Below, in pieces: positions 18,825 through 27,241 of a DNA stretch of 64,000 bases. Source of the DNA: Chryseobacterium sp. E1 (lineage in GTDB: Bacteria; Bacteroidota; Bacteroidia; Flavobacteriales; Weeksellaceae); assembly GCA_019203745.1 (NCBI GenBank), contig CP078104.1, positions 1,514,501-1,578,500 on the forward strand, read 5' to 3'. The position numbers and the translations under genes are program-made. The notes under the pieces were generated by a model, which saw only the letters and a program-made list of their open reading frames with translations, was not told the DNA's origin and searched no databases. Within the stretch, counting starts at the first letter, position 1. Every line of letters starts with the position of its first letter.

Positions 18825-19001
18825 ATGAAACCACAGCTCATTATTTTTGCCATTCTCATTACAGGATTTATTTCCTACAATCTGTTTTTTCAGTCTCAGG
18901 ATGATAAGACAAATACGGCGGTCAATATTGTTTATGCCAGTATTCTTTTTGGCTATATTTCATTTATGGCCTATTCTCTCCTTAAAAAAATGAAGAAATA
19001 A
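18825..19001 (+). CDS. Small two-helix membrane protein, unknown
   Basis: 58 residues: MKPQLIIFAILITGFISYNL forms the first helix, a polar loop follows (QSQDDKTNTA), then a second helix (VNIVYASILFGYISFMAYSL) and a basic end (KKMKK). No family recognised. It is the last gene before the nuo promoter region. Confidence 0.55.
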   Translation: MKPQLIIFAILITGFISYNLFFQSQDDKTNTAVNIVYASILFGYISFMAYSLLKKMKK

Positions 19002-19092
19002 TTCGTTATTTTTATTGATTCTAAATTATAAGTTTTCCCTATTTTCATCCGACTTTTAAGCTGATAAATTTCATGCTTTCTTGTTTATTCGC

Positions 19093-19100
19093 TAAATTTG
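19093..19100 (+). promoter_or_regulatory. Candidate -7 element for the nuo operon
   Basis: TAAATTTG matches TAnnTTTG 23 bp before the nuoA ATG, in a 120-bp gap free of genes. A TTG at 19081 is too close to be the -33 element, so the match is only partial. Confidence 0.45.
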
Positions 19101-19123
19101 CAAATTGAGATAATAATGCAAAA

Positions 19124-19497
19124 ATGAATTTACCTGAAAGTTATATTCCAATCCTTATCCAGGCTGGTGTAGCAGTAGGATTTGTAGCGGTTTCTTTGCT
19201 TGGGGCACATTTCTTAGGGCCACAGCAGAAAAAAAAGGAAACTCTGTAAAAAACCAAAGCTGGGAATGTGGAGTTCCTGTAGAAGGAAATGCAAGAACAC
19301 CGTTTTCTATCAAGTACTTCCTGACTGCGGTATTGTTCGTACTATTCGATATTGAAATCGTATTCTTTTATCCTTATGCTGTCAACTTCAGAGAATTCGG
19401 TATGGAAGGTTTCCTTGCCGTACTTACATTCGTTGCGATTTTCTTCGTGGCGTTTTTCTATGTCTGGAAACGTGGCGCATTAGATTGGGATAAATAA
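19124..19497 (+). CDS. nuoA: NADH-quinone oxidoreductase subunit A (frameshifted)
   Basis: About 124 residues. MNLPESYIPILIQAGVAVGF is the first helix. Eight A at 19229-19236 break the frame; nine would give QQKKKGNSVKNQSWECGVPV. The loop SWECGVPVEGNARTPFSIKY is the hallmark Cys-containing loop of NuoA. Helices 2 and 3 follow (FLTAVLFVLFDIEIVFFYPY and an FxxFF-rich segment). It is a membrane-arm subunit at the quinone-site junction and first gene of the operon. Confidence 0.95.
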
Positions 19498-19591
19498 ATT
19501 TTAACATTAAAAGATTGAATGTATTTAAGTAATTAGAGATTGTGAAGGTCTTGTTTTAAATATTTTAATCTTTAAATATCAACAAAAGAAA

Positions 19592-20152
19592 ATGTCAGAT
19601 AAAAAACCAGTAATAAGAACAGATGCACCTGCTCCCGAAGGCTATGAAGGAGAAGGGTTTTTCGCAACAAAACTGAGCAGTGTAATCGGGATGGCAAGAA
19701 AGTTTTCACTTTGGCCGTTACCTTTTGCAACCTCTTGTTGTGGTATCGAGTTTATGGCTACCCTGAACCCTACTTATGATGCTTCAAGATTTGGTATGGA
19801 AAGAAACTCTTTCTCTCCAAGACAAGCAGATATGCTGATGGTTTGCGGAACTATATCAAAGAAATTAGGCCCAGTCCTGAAAGAAGTTTACACTCAGATG
19901 GCTGAGCCGAAATGGGTGGTAGCAGTTGGAGCTTGTGCTTCCAGCGGTGGTATTTTTGATACGTATTCTGTACTTCAGGGAATTGATAAAATTATTCCGG
20001 TAGACGTTTACGTTCCCGGATGTCCTCCAAGACCTGAACAGATCATTGAAGGTGTAATGCAGGTACAGGCTCTTGCAGAAAGCGAAAGCATCAGAAGAAG
20101 AGATATGCCTGAATATCAGAAATTATTAGATTCTTACAACATAAGCAACTAA
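19592..20152 (+). CDS. nuoB: NADH-quinone oxidoreductase subunit B
   Basis: 186 residues, intact. The [4Fe-4S] cluster N2 ligands are visible: the adjacent pair in FATSCCGIEF (about 48-49), the Cys of VGACASSGG and the Cys of VPGCPPRPEQ. NuoB passes electrons from the peripheral arm to quinone. It starts 94 bp after nuoA and ends 6 bp before nuoC. Confidence 0.97.
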   Translation: MSDKKPVIRTDAPAPEGYEGEGFFATKLSSVIGMARKFSLWPLPFATSCCGIEFMATLNPTYDASRFGMERNSFSPRQADMLMVCGTISKKLGPVLKEVYTQMAEPKWVVAVGACASSGGIFDTYSVLQGIDKIIPVDVYVPGCPPRPEQIIEGVMQVQALAESESIRRRDMPEYQKLLDSYNISN

Positions 20153-20158
20153 ACGGAA

Positions 20159-20653
20159 ATGACAAACGAATTTGTATTAGAAGCCATCACAAGAGAATTT
20201 CCGGATTCTGTCATTTCAAGCTCAGAACCTTATGGAATGCTGACGATTGAAGTGAAGAAAGAAGATATTAAGAAAATCATTCATTATCTGAAAGATTCAT
20301 CTCTGGAAATCAACTTCCTTACTGATGTCTGCGGAATTCACTACCCTGAGTTCCCGGAAAAAGAAATAGGAGTTGTGTATCATTTGCATAATATGATGGC
20401 CAATTTCAGATTACGTCTGAAAATCTTTATGTCCAGAGAAAATATTGAAGTAGACTCTCTTGTAGAGTTATATGCAGGAGCGAACTGGATGGAAAGAGAA
20501 ACGTATGATTTCTATGGGATTAAATTTAAAGGACACCCGGATCTGAGACCTATTTTGAATATGGAAGATCTTGGATACCACCCAATGTTGAAGGAATATC
20601 GCCTTGAAGACGGTACAAGAACCGACAAGAACGATAGCATGTTCGGAAGATAA
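20159..20653 (+). CDS. nuoC: NADH-quinone oxidoreductase subunit C
   Basis: 164 residues, intact. It has FLTDVCGIHYPE, VVYHLHNMMANFRLRLKIF and the signature ANWMERETYDFYGIKFKGHPDLRPI read in parts (WMERETYDFYGI, GHPDLRPI). It is a hydrophilic connecting-fragment subunit, separate from nuoD here, unlike the fused nuoCD of enterobacteria. Confidence 0.97.
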   Translation: MTNEFVLEAITREFPDSVISSSEPYGMLTIEVKKEDIKKIIHYLKDSSLEINFLTDVCGIHYPEFPEKEIGVVYHLHNMMANFRLRLKIFMSRENIEVDSLVELYAGANWMERETYDFYGIKFKGHPDLRPILNMEDLGYHPMLKEYRLEDGTRTDKNDSMFGR

Positions 20654-20664
20654 AAATATAATGC

Positions 20665-20720
20665 AATAAGCAGTAAGCAGCAAGCAATAAGCTTAAAGCC
20701 TAGAGCCTATAGCCTAAAGC
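20665..20720 (+). repeat. Heptamer array of NNNNAGC type, 8 units, between nuoC and nuoD
   Basis: Eight consecutive 7-bp units, each ending in AGC, with no spacing error (for example AATAAGC at 20665, TTAAAGC at 20693, CTAAAGC at 20714). The array fills most of the 76-bp spacer and ends 9 bp before the nuoD ATG. Related arrays occupy the spacers before nuoF and nuoG. Confidence 0.8.
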
Positions 20721-20729
20721 ATTTAAATT

Positions 20730-21953
20730 ATGAAAGATAACTCATTATCTAATATACTAAACCAGTACGAAAGTAAGGAACAGATTGACGGACAATTATA
20801 TACCCTGAATCTGGGACCTACCCACCCTGCTACCCACGGGATTTTCCAGAATATCTTAACGATGGACGGAGAAAGAATCCTTCACGCAGAGCAAACAGTA
20901 GGATATATCCACAGAGCATTTGAGAAAATTTCTGAAAGAAGAAACTATTCCCAGATCACTACCCTTACAGACCGTATGAATTACTGTTCTGCACCCATCA
21001 ATAACTTAGGTTGGCACATGACAGTAGAGAAGCTGATTGGCGTGGAAGTTCCAAAACGTGTAGATTATATGCGTGTGATCCTGATGGAACTAGCCAGAAT
21101 CGGTGACCACCTGATCTGTAACGGGGTAACCGGCATGGACTCAGGAGCCATTACAGGTCTTACTTATATGTTCATCGAAAGAGAACGTATTTATGATATG
21201 TATGAGCAGATCTGCGGAGCCAGAATGACCACCAATATGGGAAGAATCGGAGGATTTGAAAGAGATTTCACTCCTAAGTTTCATGAGTTATTAAAAGACT
21301 TTTTGAAAACGTTCCCACCAAGATTCAAAGAATTCTGTACCCTATTAGAAAGAAACAGAATTTTCATGGACAGAACCATCGGTACGGGAGCTATTTCTGC
21401 CGAAAGAGCGTTAAGCTACGGTTTCACAGGTCCCAACTTACGTGCAGCAGGTGTAGATTATGATGTAAGAGTTGCACAGCCTTATTCCTCATATGAAGAT
21501 TTCGACTTCATTATTCCTGTAGGAACTTCAGGAGACACTTACGACCGTTTCATGGTTCGTCAGCAGGAAATCTGGGAATCAATCAAAATTATCAAACAAG
21601 CATACGAAAATCTTCCGGAAGGACCATTCCATGCGGATGTTCCTGATTTCTATCTTCCTGAAAAGGCAGATGTATATCAGAAAATGGAAGCATTGATCTA
21701 CCATTTCAAAATTGTAATGGGAGAAACTGATGTACCGAAAGGAGAAGTTTACCATGCTGTAGAAGGTGGAAACGGAGAATTAGGTTTCTATCTTGTGAGT
21801 GACGGAGGAAGAAGCCCTTACAGACTTCACTTCAGAAGACCATGCTTCATCTACTATCAGGCCTACCCTGAAATGATTACAGGTTCTGTCATTTCAGATG
21901 CCATTGTAACGATGTGTAGTATGAATATTATTGCGGGAGAATTAGACGCATAA
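20730..21953 (+). CDS. nuoD: NADH-quinone oxidoreductase subunit D
   Basis: 407 residues, intact. Family motifs include NLGPTHPATHGIFQ (His-Pro-Ala-Thr-His), GYIHRAFEKISERRNY, and MNYCSAPINNLGWH. The C-terminus has the conserved CSMNIIAGELDA. Subunit D forms the quinone-binding cavity with NuoB. This is the largest intact peripheral-arm gene in the operon. It is followed by a spacer with an inverted heptamer array. Confidence 0.98.
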   Translation: MKDNSLSNILNQYESKEQIDGQLYTLNLGPTHPATHGIFQNILTMDGERILHAEQTVGYIHRAFEKISERRNYSQITTLTDRMNYCSAPINNLGWHMTVEKLIGVEVPKRVDYMRVILMELARIGDHLICNGVTGMDSGAITGLTYMFIERERIYDMYEQICGARMTTNMGRIGGFERDFTPKFHELLKDFLKTFPPRFKEFCTLLERNRIFMDRTIGTGAISAERALSYGFTGPNLRAAGVDYDVRVAQPYSSYEDFDFIIPVGTSGDTYDRFMVRQQEIWESIKIIKQAYENLPEGPFHADVPDFYLPEKADVYQKMEALIYHFKIVMGETDVPKGEVYHAVEGGNGELGFYLVSDGGRSPYRLHFRRPCFIYYQAYPEMITGSVISDAIVTMCSMNIIAGELDA

Positions 21954-21959
21954 AAAATA

Positions 21960-22048
21960 AGATGTCAGGCATCAGATTTCAGATGTTGGACACTTAGCTT
22001 TATATATAAATTTAAAATCTGATGTCTGAAATCTGGCATCTGAAATCT
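21960..22048. repeat. Inverted heptamer array (AGA units then TCT units) between nuoD and nuoE
   Basis: Left arm: four units at exact 7-bp steps from 21960 (AGATGTC, AGGCATC, AGATTTC, AGATGTT). Right arm: five units of NNNNTCT at exact 7-bp steps, 22014-22048 (for example GATGTCT, GAAATCT, GGCATCT). The two arms are largely reverse complements, with CAGATTTCAGATG on the left and CATCTGAAATCT on the right, so the transcript could fold into an imperfect hairpin with an AT-rich loop. It ends 10 bp before nuoE. Confidence 0.8.
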
Positions 22049-22058
22049 TAGATAAAAA

Positions 22059-22567
22059 ATGAGCGAAACAATAGCTTTTAAACCGGAAAGTTTAGCACAG
22101 GTACACAAAATTATCGCAAGATATCCTGAAGGAAGACAGAAATCTGCTCTTCTTCCTGTACTTCACCTGGCACAGAAAGAATTCGGAGGATGGTTAGATG
22201 TTCCTGTGATGGATTATGTTGCCGGACTATTAAGTATCCAACCGATCGAAGTATATGAAGTGGCTACTTTCTATACCATGTTCAATATGAAGCCGGTAGG
22301 TAAATATGTATTGGAAGTTTGCAGAACAGGACCTTGTATGGTATGTGGAAGCGAAAAATTCTGGATCATATCAGAACCAAACTGAACATTAAAGACGGAG
22401 AGACTACTGAAGACGGTATGTTCACTTTAAAGCCTGCTGAATGTCTTGGAGCATGTGGATATGCACCAATGATGCAGCTTGGAAAGTTCTTTCATGAAAA
22501 TTTAACGATAGAAAAAGTAGACGAAATCCTTGATCTTTGCAGACAGGGACAACTTGCTTTAGACTAA
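22059..22567 (+). CDS. nuoE: NADH-quinone oxidoreductase subunit E (frameshifted)
   Basis: About 169 residues. The [2Fe-2S] (N1a) ligands are the two Cys of [12 protein letters not shown] and the pair in [10 protein letters not shown]. The five-A run at about 22356 breaks the frame; six A restore [20 protein letters not shown]. The N-terminal helical bundle has [34 protein letters not shown]. It is a partner of NuoF in the NADH dehydrogenase module. Confidence 0.96.
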
Positions 22568-22585
22568 ATAAATTTTAACACATTA

Positions 22586-22634
22586 AAATAGCCATAAGCT
22601 AAAAGCCATAAGCCAATAGCTGAACGCTAAAAGC
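22586..22634 (+). repeat. Heptamer array of NNNNNGC type, 7 units, between nuoE and nuoF
   Basis: Seven exact 7-bp units, six ending in AGC and one in CGC (for example AAATAGC at 22586, CATAAGC at 22593 and 22607, TAAAAGC at 22600 and 22628). The array ends 10 bp before the nuoF ATG. Confidence 0.8.
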
Positions 22635-22644
22635 ATAATAAACA

Positions 22645-24001
22645 ATGAGTAAAAAACTTTTACTTAAAGACGCACATATAGAAGGTATCCGCTACTTTGA
22701 AACCTACCGTAAGCAGGAGGCTACACAGCAGCTGAAAAAGCCTTGAAAATGACTCCTGACGAAATTCTTGAAGAAGTAAAAACTTCAGGATTAAGAGGTC
22801 GTGGTGGAGCTGGATTCCCAACAGGAATGAAATGGAGCTTTTGGCAAAACCAGAAGGTGTTCCAAGACACCTTGTTGTGAATGCGGATGAATCTGAACCC
22901 GGAACATTCAAGGACAGATATCTGATGGAGTTCCTTCCTCATTTATTGATCGAGGGAATGCTGATTTCTTCTTACTGTTTAGGTTCCAATACTTCTTATA
23001 TCTACATCCGTGGAGAATATTCATGGATTCCGGATATCCTTGAAGAAGCTATTGAAGAAGCTAAAGCAGCAGGATTTTTAGGTAAAAATATTTTAGGAAC
23101 AGGTTTCGATCTTGAAATCTATGTACAGAGAGGTGGTGGAGCATATATCTGTGGTGAAGAAACTGCATTGCTTGAATCCCTTGAAGGGAAAAGAGGTAAC
23201 CCAAGATTAAAACCGCCATTCCCGGCTGTAAAAGGTCTTTGGGAAAGACCAACGGTGGTAAACAACGTTGAATCTATTGCGGCAATTGTTCCGATCATTG
23301 ACATTACTGGTGCTGAATATGCTAAAATTGGTGTTGGAAGATCTACAGGAACGAAATTGATTTCTGCTTGTGGAAACATCAACAAACCTGGGGTATACGA
23401 AATCGATATGACGATCACTGTAGAAGAATTCATCTACTCTGATGAATATTGCGGTGGTATCAAAGATGGTAAAAGATTAAAGGCTTGTATTCCTGGAGGA
23501 AGTTCTGTTCCGATTGTTCCTGCAAATTTATTGTTGAGAACCGTGAACGGAGAGCCAAGATATATGAACTATGAATCATTGGCAGATGGTGGTTTTGCTA
23601 CCGGAACCATGATGGGTTCAGGAGGTTTCATCGTTTTGGATGAAGACCAGTGTATTGTAGATCACACCATGACATTGGCAAGATTCTACAACCACGAAAG
23701 TTGCGGACAATGTACGCCTTGCCGTGAAGGAACGGGATGGATGTACAAGATTTTAAAGAAAATCGAGAAAGGAGAAGGAAAAATGGAAGATATCGATCTG
23801 CTTTGGGATATCCAGAGAAAAATCGAAGGAAATACGATTTGTCCGTTGGGTGATGCAGCAGCTTGGCCGGTTGCAGCAGCAATCCGTCACTTCAGAGATG
23901 AGTTTGAGTGGCACGTGAAAAACCCAGAATTGTCTCAGACACAAAACTATGGATTGGCACATTATGCAGATCCTATTCCGGCTGTTGAAAAGAATGCATA
24001 G
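22645..24001 (+). CDS. nuoF: NADH-quinone oxidoreductase subunit F (frameshifted)
   Basis: About 453 residues. ATG 22645 gives [20 protein letters not shown]. Shifts near 22715 and 22830 interrupt the N-terminal third. Key parts are [15 protein letters not shown] (FMN/NADH glycine loop), the [14 protein letters not shown] segment, and the [4Fe-4S] N3 site [11 protein letters not shown] with the fourth Cys in TICPLGDAA. It binds NADH and FMN and is the electron entry point. From about 22832 to the stop it is uninterrupted. Confidence 0.96.
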
Positions 24002-24007
24002 GTTGAA

Positions 24008-24917
24008 ATGAAAAGATTATTGGTTGTCGGCTTAATGATGTCGAATTTTGTATTTGCACAGAATAAGAAAACTGATACTGCAAATTATAACAGATCCGTT
24101 GAAGAGGACCTGGCATATGTAAGTAATGAAAAGCAGAATATTAAAGCTGCAAGAAAGGAAAACCTCTGCCACTAAGCAAAAAGGTCAGGTTTTCGTATTC
24201 TACGGTTGGAACAGAGCTGCTTATAGTAATTCTGATATCCATTTTACCGGTAACGGGTACGATTTTCAGTTGAATAATGTAACCGCACAGGATAGACCTA
24301 CAAAATTTGGAATCGTTTATTTCGATCCAAGCTGGTTTACGGTAACGCAGTATAATTTCAGAATAGGATATTTTATTAAGGATAATTTAGCCCTTGTTCT
24401 TGGAATTGACCATATGAAATATGTGATGGATCAGAACCAGACCGTTAATTTCAAAGGCCATATTTCAGATCCTGAATATGCCGCAATGGTACAAAACGGG
24501 CAGGTGAATCTTGCAGATCAGAAGTTCCTTACTTTTGAACATACAGACGGACTAAACTATGAAAACTTAGGTCTTGAGAAATACAAAAATCTTGTACATA
24601 AGAAAAATATAGATTTAGTATGGTCTTATGGAGCTGGGATCGGGTTTATGTTTCCGAAGAGTAATGTAAAACTTTTTGGAAATGAAAGAAGTGACCGTTT
24701 TCACGTTGCAGGTATGGGAACCGATATCAGATCCAGTCTCAACTTAGTATTCTGGAAAAACTGGATGCTGAGATTAGAAGGAAAAGCAGGATATATCAAT
24801 ATGTGGGACATTAAAACCACATTGAATAATAAACCGGACAAAGCACGCCAGGATTTTGTTTTCGGACAGGTTCTGGGAGGAATTGGATATACATTTAATA
24901 CTAAGAAATATAAATAA
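24008..24917 (+). CDS. Outer-membrane barrel-like protein inside the nuo operon (frameshifted)
   Basis: About 303 residues. ATG 24008 (6 bp after the nuoF stop) gives MKRLLVVGLMMSNFVFAQNK, a signal peptide with an Ala-Gln cleavage site. A shift near 24160 follows. The mature part alternates polar and hydrophobic residues in strands (GQVFVFYGWNRAAYS, YNFRIGYFIKDNLALVLGID, WMLRLEGKAGYIN) and ends GGIGYTFNTKKYK, features of an outer-membrane beta-barrel. No complex I role is known for such a protein. It is co-directional and tightly packed, so it is transcribed with nuo. Function unknown. Confidence 0.75.
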
Positions 24918-24951
24918 CAAAGCCTATTGCTTAACGCATAAAGCTTAAAGC
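24917..24951 (+). repeat. Heptamer array of NNNNNGC type, 5 units, before nuoG
   Basis: Five exact 7-bp units (ACAAAGC, CTATTGC, TTAACGC, ATAAAGC, TTAAAGC), starting at the last base of the barrel-gene stop codon and ending 7 bp before the nuoG ATG. Confidence 0.75.
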
Positions 24952-24958
24952 ATATCAT

Positions 24959-25955
24959 ATGAGCGAAGAAGTTAAAAATTCAAAATAACTATAGACGGAC
25001 AGACTACTGAAGTTTTGCCTGGTACTTCTATTCTGGAAGCTGCAAGACAAATCGGTGGTAAATCTGTACCTCCTGCAATGTGCTACTACAGCAAGTTGGA
25101 AACCAGTGGAGGAAGATGTAGAACTTGTCTGGTAGAAGTTTCTAAAGGATCTGAAGCAGACCCACGTCCTATGCCAAAATTAGTAGCAAGCTGCAGAACC
25201 AATGTAATGGACGGGATGGAAGTAAAAAATCTTACTTCTGAGAAAGCTCAGGAAGGAAGAAAAGCGGTTACCGAATTCCTATTGGTAAACCATCCGCTGG
25301 ACTGCCCTATCTGCGACCAGGCAGGAGAATGTCATCTTCAGGACTTAGGATATGAACATGGTGTGGAAAATACAAGAACAGAATTCGAAAGAAATACTTA
25401 CGAAGCTGATGATCTTGGACCGAACATCAAATTAAATATGAATCGTTGTATTCTTTGCGCAAGATGTGTACTGACCGCTAACCAGCTTACAGAAACAAGA
25501 GAACACGGTATCCTTTTCAGAGGAGATCACGCTGAAATTTCAACGTATTTAAATAAAGCTTTAGACAATGACTTCATCGGAAACGTTATCGACGTTTGTC
25601 CTGTAGGAGCATTAACAGACAGAACAGCCCGTTTCGCAAGCAGAGTTTGGTTTACAAAGCCAATGAACGCAACTTGTAAATGTGATAAATGTTCGGGAAA
25701 GCCTTAGTCTGGATGAAAGGAGACGAAATTGTAAGAGTAACTGCAAGAAAAGACCAGTGGGGTGAAGTAGAAGAATTCATCTGCGATACATGCCGTTTCG
25801 AAAGAAAAGCTTTATCAGACTGGAATATCGAAGGTCCTAGACATATCGACAGACATTCTGTAATTTCATTGAACCACTACGAAAAGCCTAAAGATGAGCT
25901 AAGAGTTTTAGACAATCCGATGGCTAAAGAAATCAGTGAAAAAGACGAAAAATAA
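24959..25955 (+). CDS. nuoG: NADH-quinone oxidoreductase subunit G, short form (frameshifted)
   Basis: About 332 residues. ATG 24959 reads MSEEVK before a shift at 24980; the frame then gives KITIDGQTTEVLPG. [2Fe-2S] N1b ligands are in PPAMCYYSKLETSGGRCRTC; the His-Cys N5 motif is HPLDCPICDQAGECHLQD; the N4 site is MNRCILCARC with the later DVCPVGAL. A shift near 25700 divides the last cluster region (CKCDKCSGK, then ICDTCRFER, an N7-like four-Cys set). The protein stops there, so the large molybdopterin-oxidoreductase-like domain of proteobacterial NuoG is absent. Short NuoG is usual for flavobacteria as far as I know. Confidence 0.93.
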
Positions 25956-25973
25956 TTTTAATTAAAGACAATT

Positions 25974-26041
25974 AGATTTCAGACGCAAGACATCAGACCT
26001 TATCTCATATCTAGTATCTGACATCTCACATCTAAAAATCT
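25974..26041. repeat. Inverted heptamer array (AGA then TCT units) between nuoG and nuoH
   Basis: Four AGANNNN units at exact 7-bp steps (25974, 25981, 25988, 25995) are followed directly by five NNNNTCT units at exact 7-bp steps (TCT at 26003, 26010, 26017, 26024, 26031) and one more at 26039 with an 8-bp step. The same left-AGA / right-TCT order is seen in the nuoD-E and nuoH-I spacers. The array ends 12 bp before nuoH. Confidence 0.8.
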
Positions 26042-26053
26042 TTACAACAAAAA

Positions 26054-27117
26054 ATGGATTTACTTACATTTAAACTTATACTTGTACTAGCACTTTTCCT
26101 GCTATCACTTACGATTGCAGCCTACTCTACCTGGGCAGAAAGAAAAGTAGCCTCTATCATGCAGGATAGAATTGGTCCTAACAGAGCCGGACCTTTCGGA
26201 TTGCTGCACCTCTTGCTGACGGTGGAAAATTCTTCTTTAAAGAAGACTTTACGCCTGCCAATGCAGAAAGATTCCTTTTCGTATTGGGGCCAGCTTTGGT
26301 AATGTTTATTTCATTGATTACAGGAGCTGTGATTCCTTGGGGTAAAAGTTTAAATATTGCAGGTACTTCTTTTGATCTTCAGGTAGCAAACATCGATGTT
26401 GGTGTACTTTTCATCATCGGTATGGCTTCCATCGGGGTTTACGGAATTATGATCGGAGGTTGGGCTTCCAACAACAAATATTCATTACTAGGTGCTATCC
26501 GTGCTTCTTCTCAGATGATTTCTTATGAATTGGCGATGGGATTAGCACTTCTTTCTATCATTATGATGTCAGGAAGTTTGGATTTAAAAGAAATTACTGA
26601 AAGTCAGACTACCGGAAAATTATGGGGCGTTATTCCTTGGGTTTCAGGATTGAACTGGAACATTTTCTACCAGCCTATCGCTTTCCTAGTTTTCTTTGTA
26701 GCTGCTTTGGCAGAAACCAACAGACACCCGTTTGATTTACCTGAGTGTGAATCTGAATTGGTAACAGGATATTCTACAGAATATTCTTCAATGAAATTAG
26801 GTTTATATATGTTCGGGGAATACGTGAACATGTTTATTTCCAATGCTTTCATGGTCGTTCTTTTCTTCGGAGGATACAACTATCCTGGTATTGAATGGGT
26901 AACTCAGAACTGGGGTGAAAATGCTGCAGGAATCTTAAGTATCGTAGCATTCCTTACGAAAACAGTAATTGGAATTCTGATCTTCATGTGGATCAGATGG
27001 ACACTTCCAAGATTCAGATATGACCAGTTAATGCACTTAGGATGGAAAACATTAATCCCGATGGCATTGGTAAACCTATTAATTACAGGAGCTGTAATTT
27101 TAGCGTTTGGAAATTAA
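26054..27117 (+). CDS. nuoH: NADH-quinone oxidoreductase subunit H (frameshifted)
   Basis: About 355 residues. The first helix [20 protein letters not shown] is followed by [20 protein letters not shown] and GPFGLL, the typical NuoH quinone-cavity loop. A missing base near 26209 (CTGCACC for CTGCAACC) breaks the frame, and the alternative frame continues [16 protein letters not shown]. The remainder is intact, with [20 protein letters not shown] (conserved acidic loop) and ending in a hydrophobic helix. It links the membrane arm to the quinone chamber. Confidence 0.96.
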
Positions 27118-27124
27118 ATTATCT

Positions 27125-27157
27125 AAACCTAACAGGTTTTTGAAACCTGTTAGGTTT
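27125..27157. repeat. 33-bp perfect palindromic repeat, copy 1 (nuoH-nuoI spacer)
   Basis: 15-bp arms AAACCTAACAGGTTT and AAACCTGTTAGGTTT with a TTG loop. The same arms occur at 53153-53185 with a TCG loop. It starts 8 bp after the nuoH stop. It lacks the T-run of a terminator, so read-through into nuoI is expected. Confidence 0.85.
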
Positions 27158-27183
27158 GTGTAAATATTGAATATTAAAAATTA

Positions 27184-27233
27184 AGATAACAGACAAGATT
27201 AGTCTAAAATCTGGTGTCTAACATCTAATATCT
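27184..27233. repeat. Inverted heptamer array between nuoH and nuoI
   Basis: Two AGANNNN units (27184, 27191) followed by five TCT units at exact 7-bp steps (27203, 27210, 27217, 27224, 27231; for example AAAATCT, GGTGTCT, AACATCT). The arms are shorter than in the nuoD-E and nuoG-H arrays. It ends 8 bp before the nuoI ATG. Confidence 0.75.
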
Positions 27234-27241
27234 ATAATTAA

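Noticed and set aside
20654..27241. CRISPR array in the nuo spacers
   Set aside because: Unit length is 7 bp with no constant repeat or unique spacers of 30 bp, and no cas genes are near.
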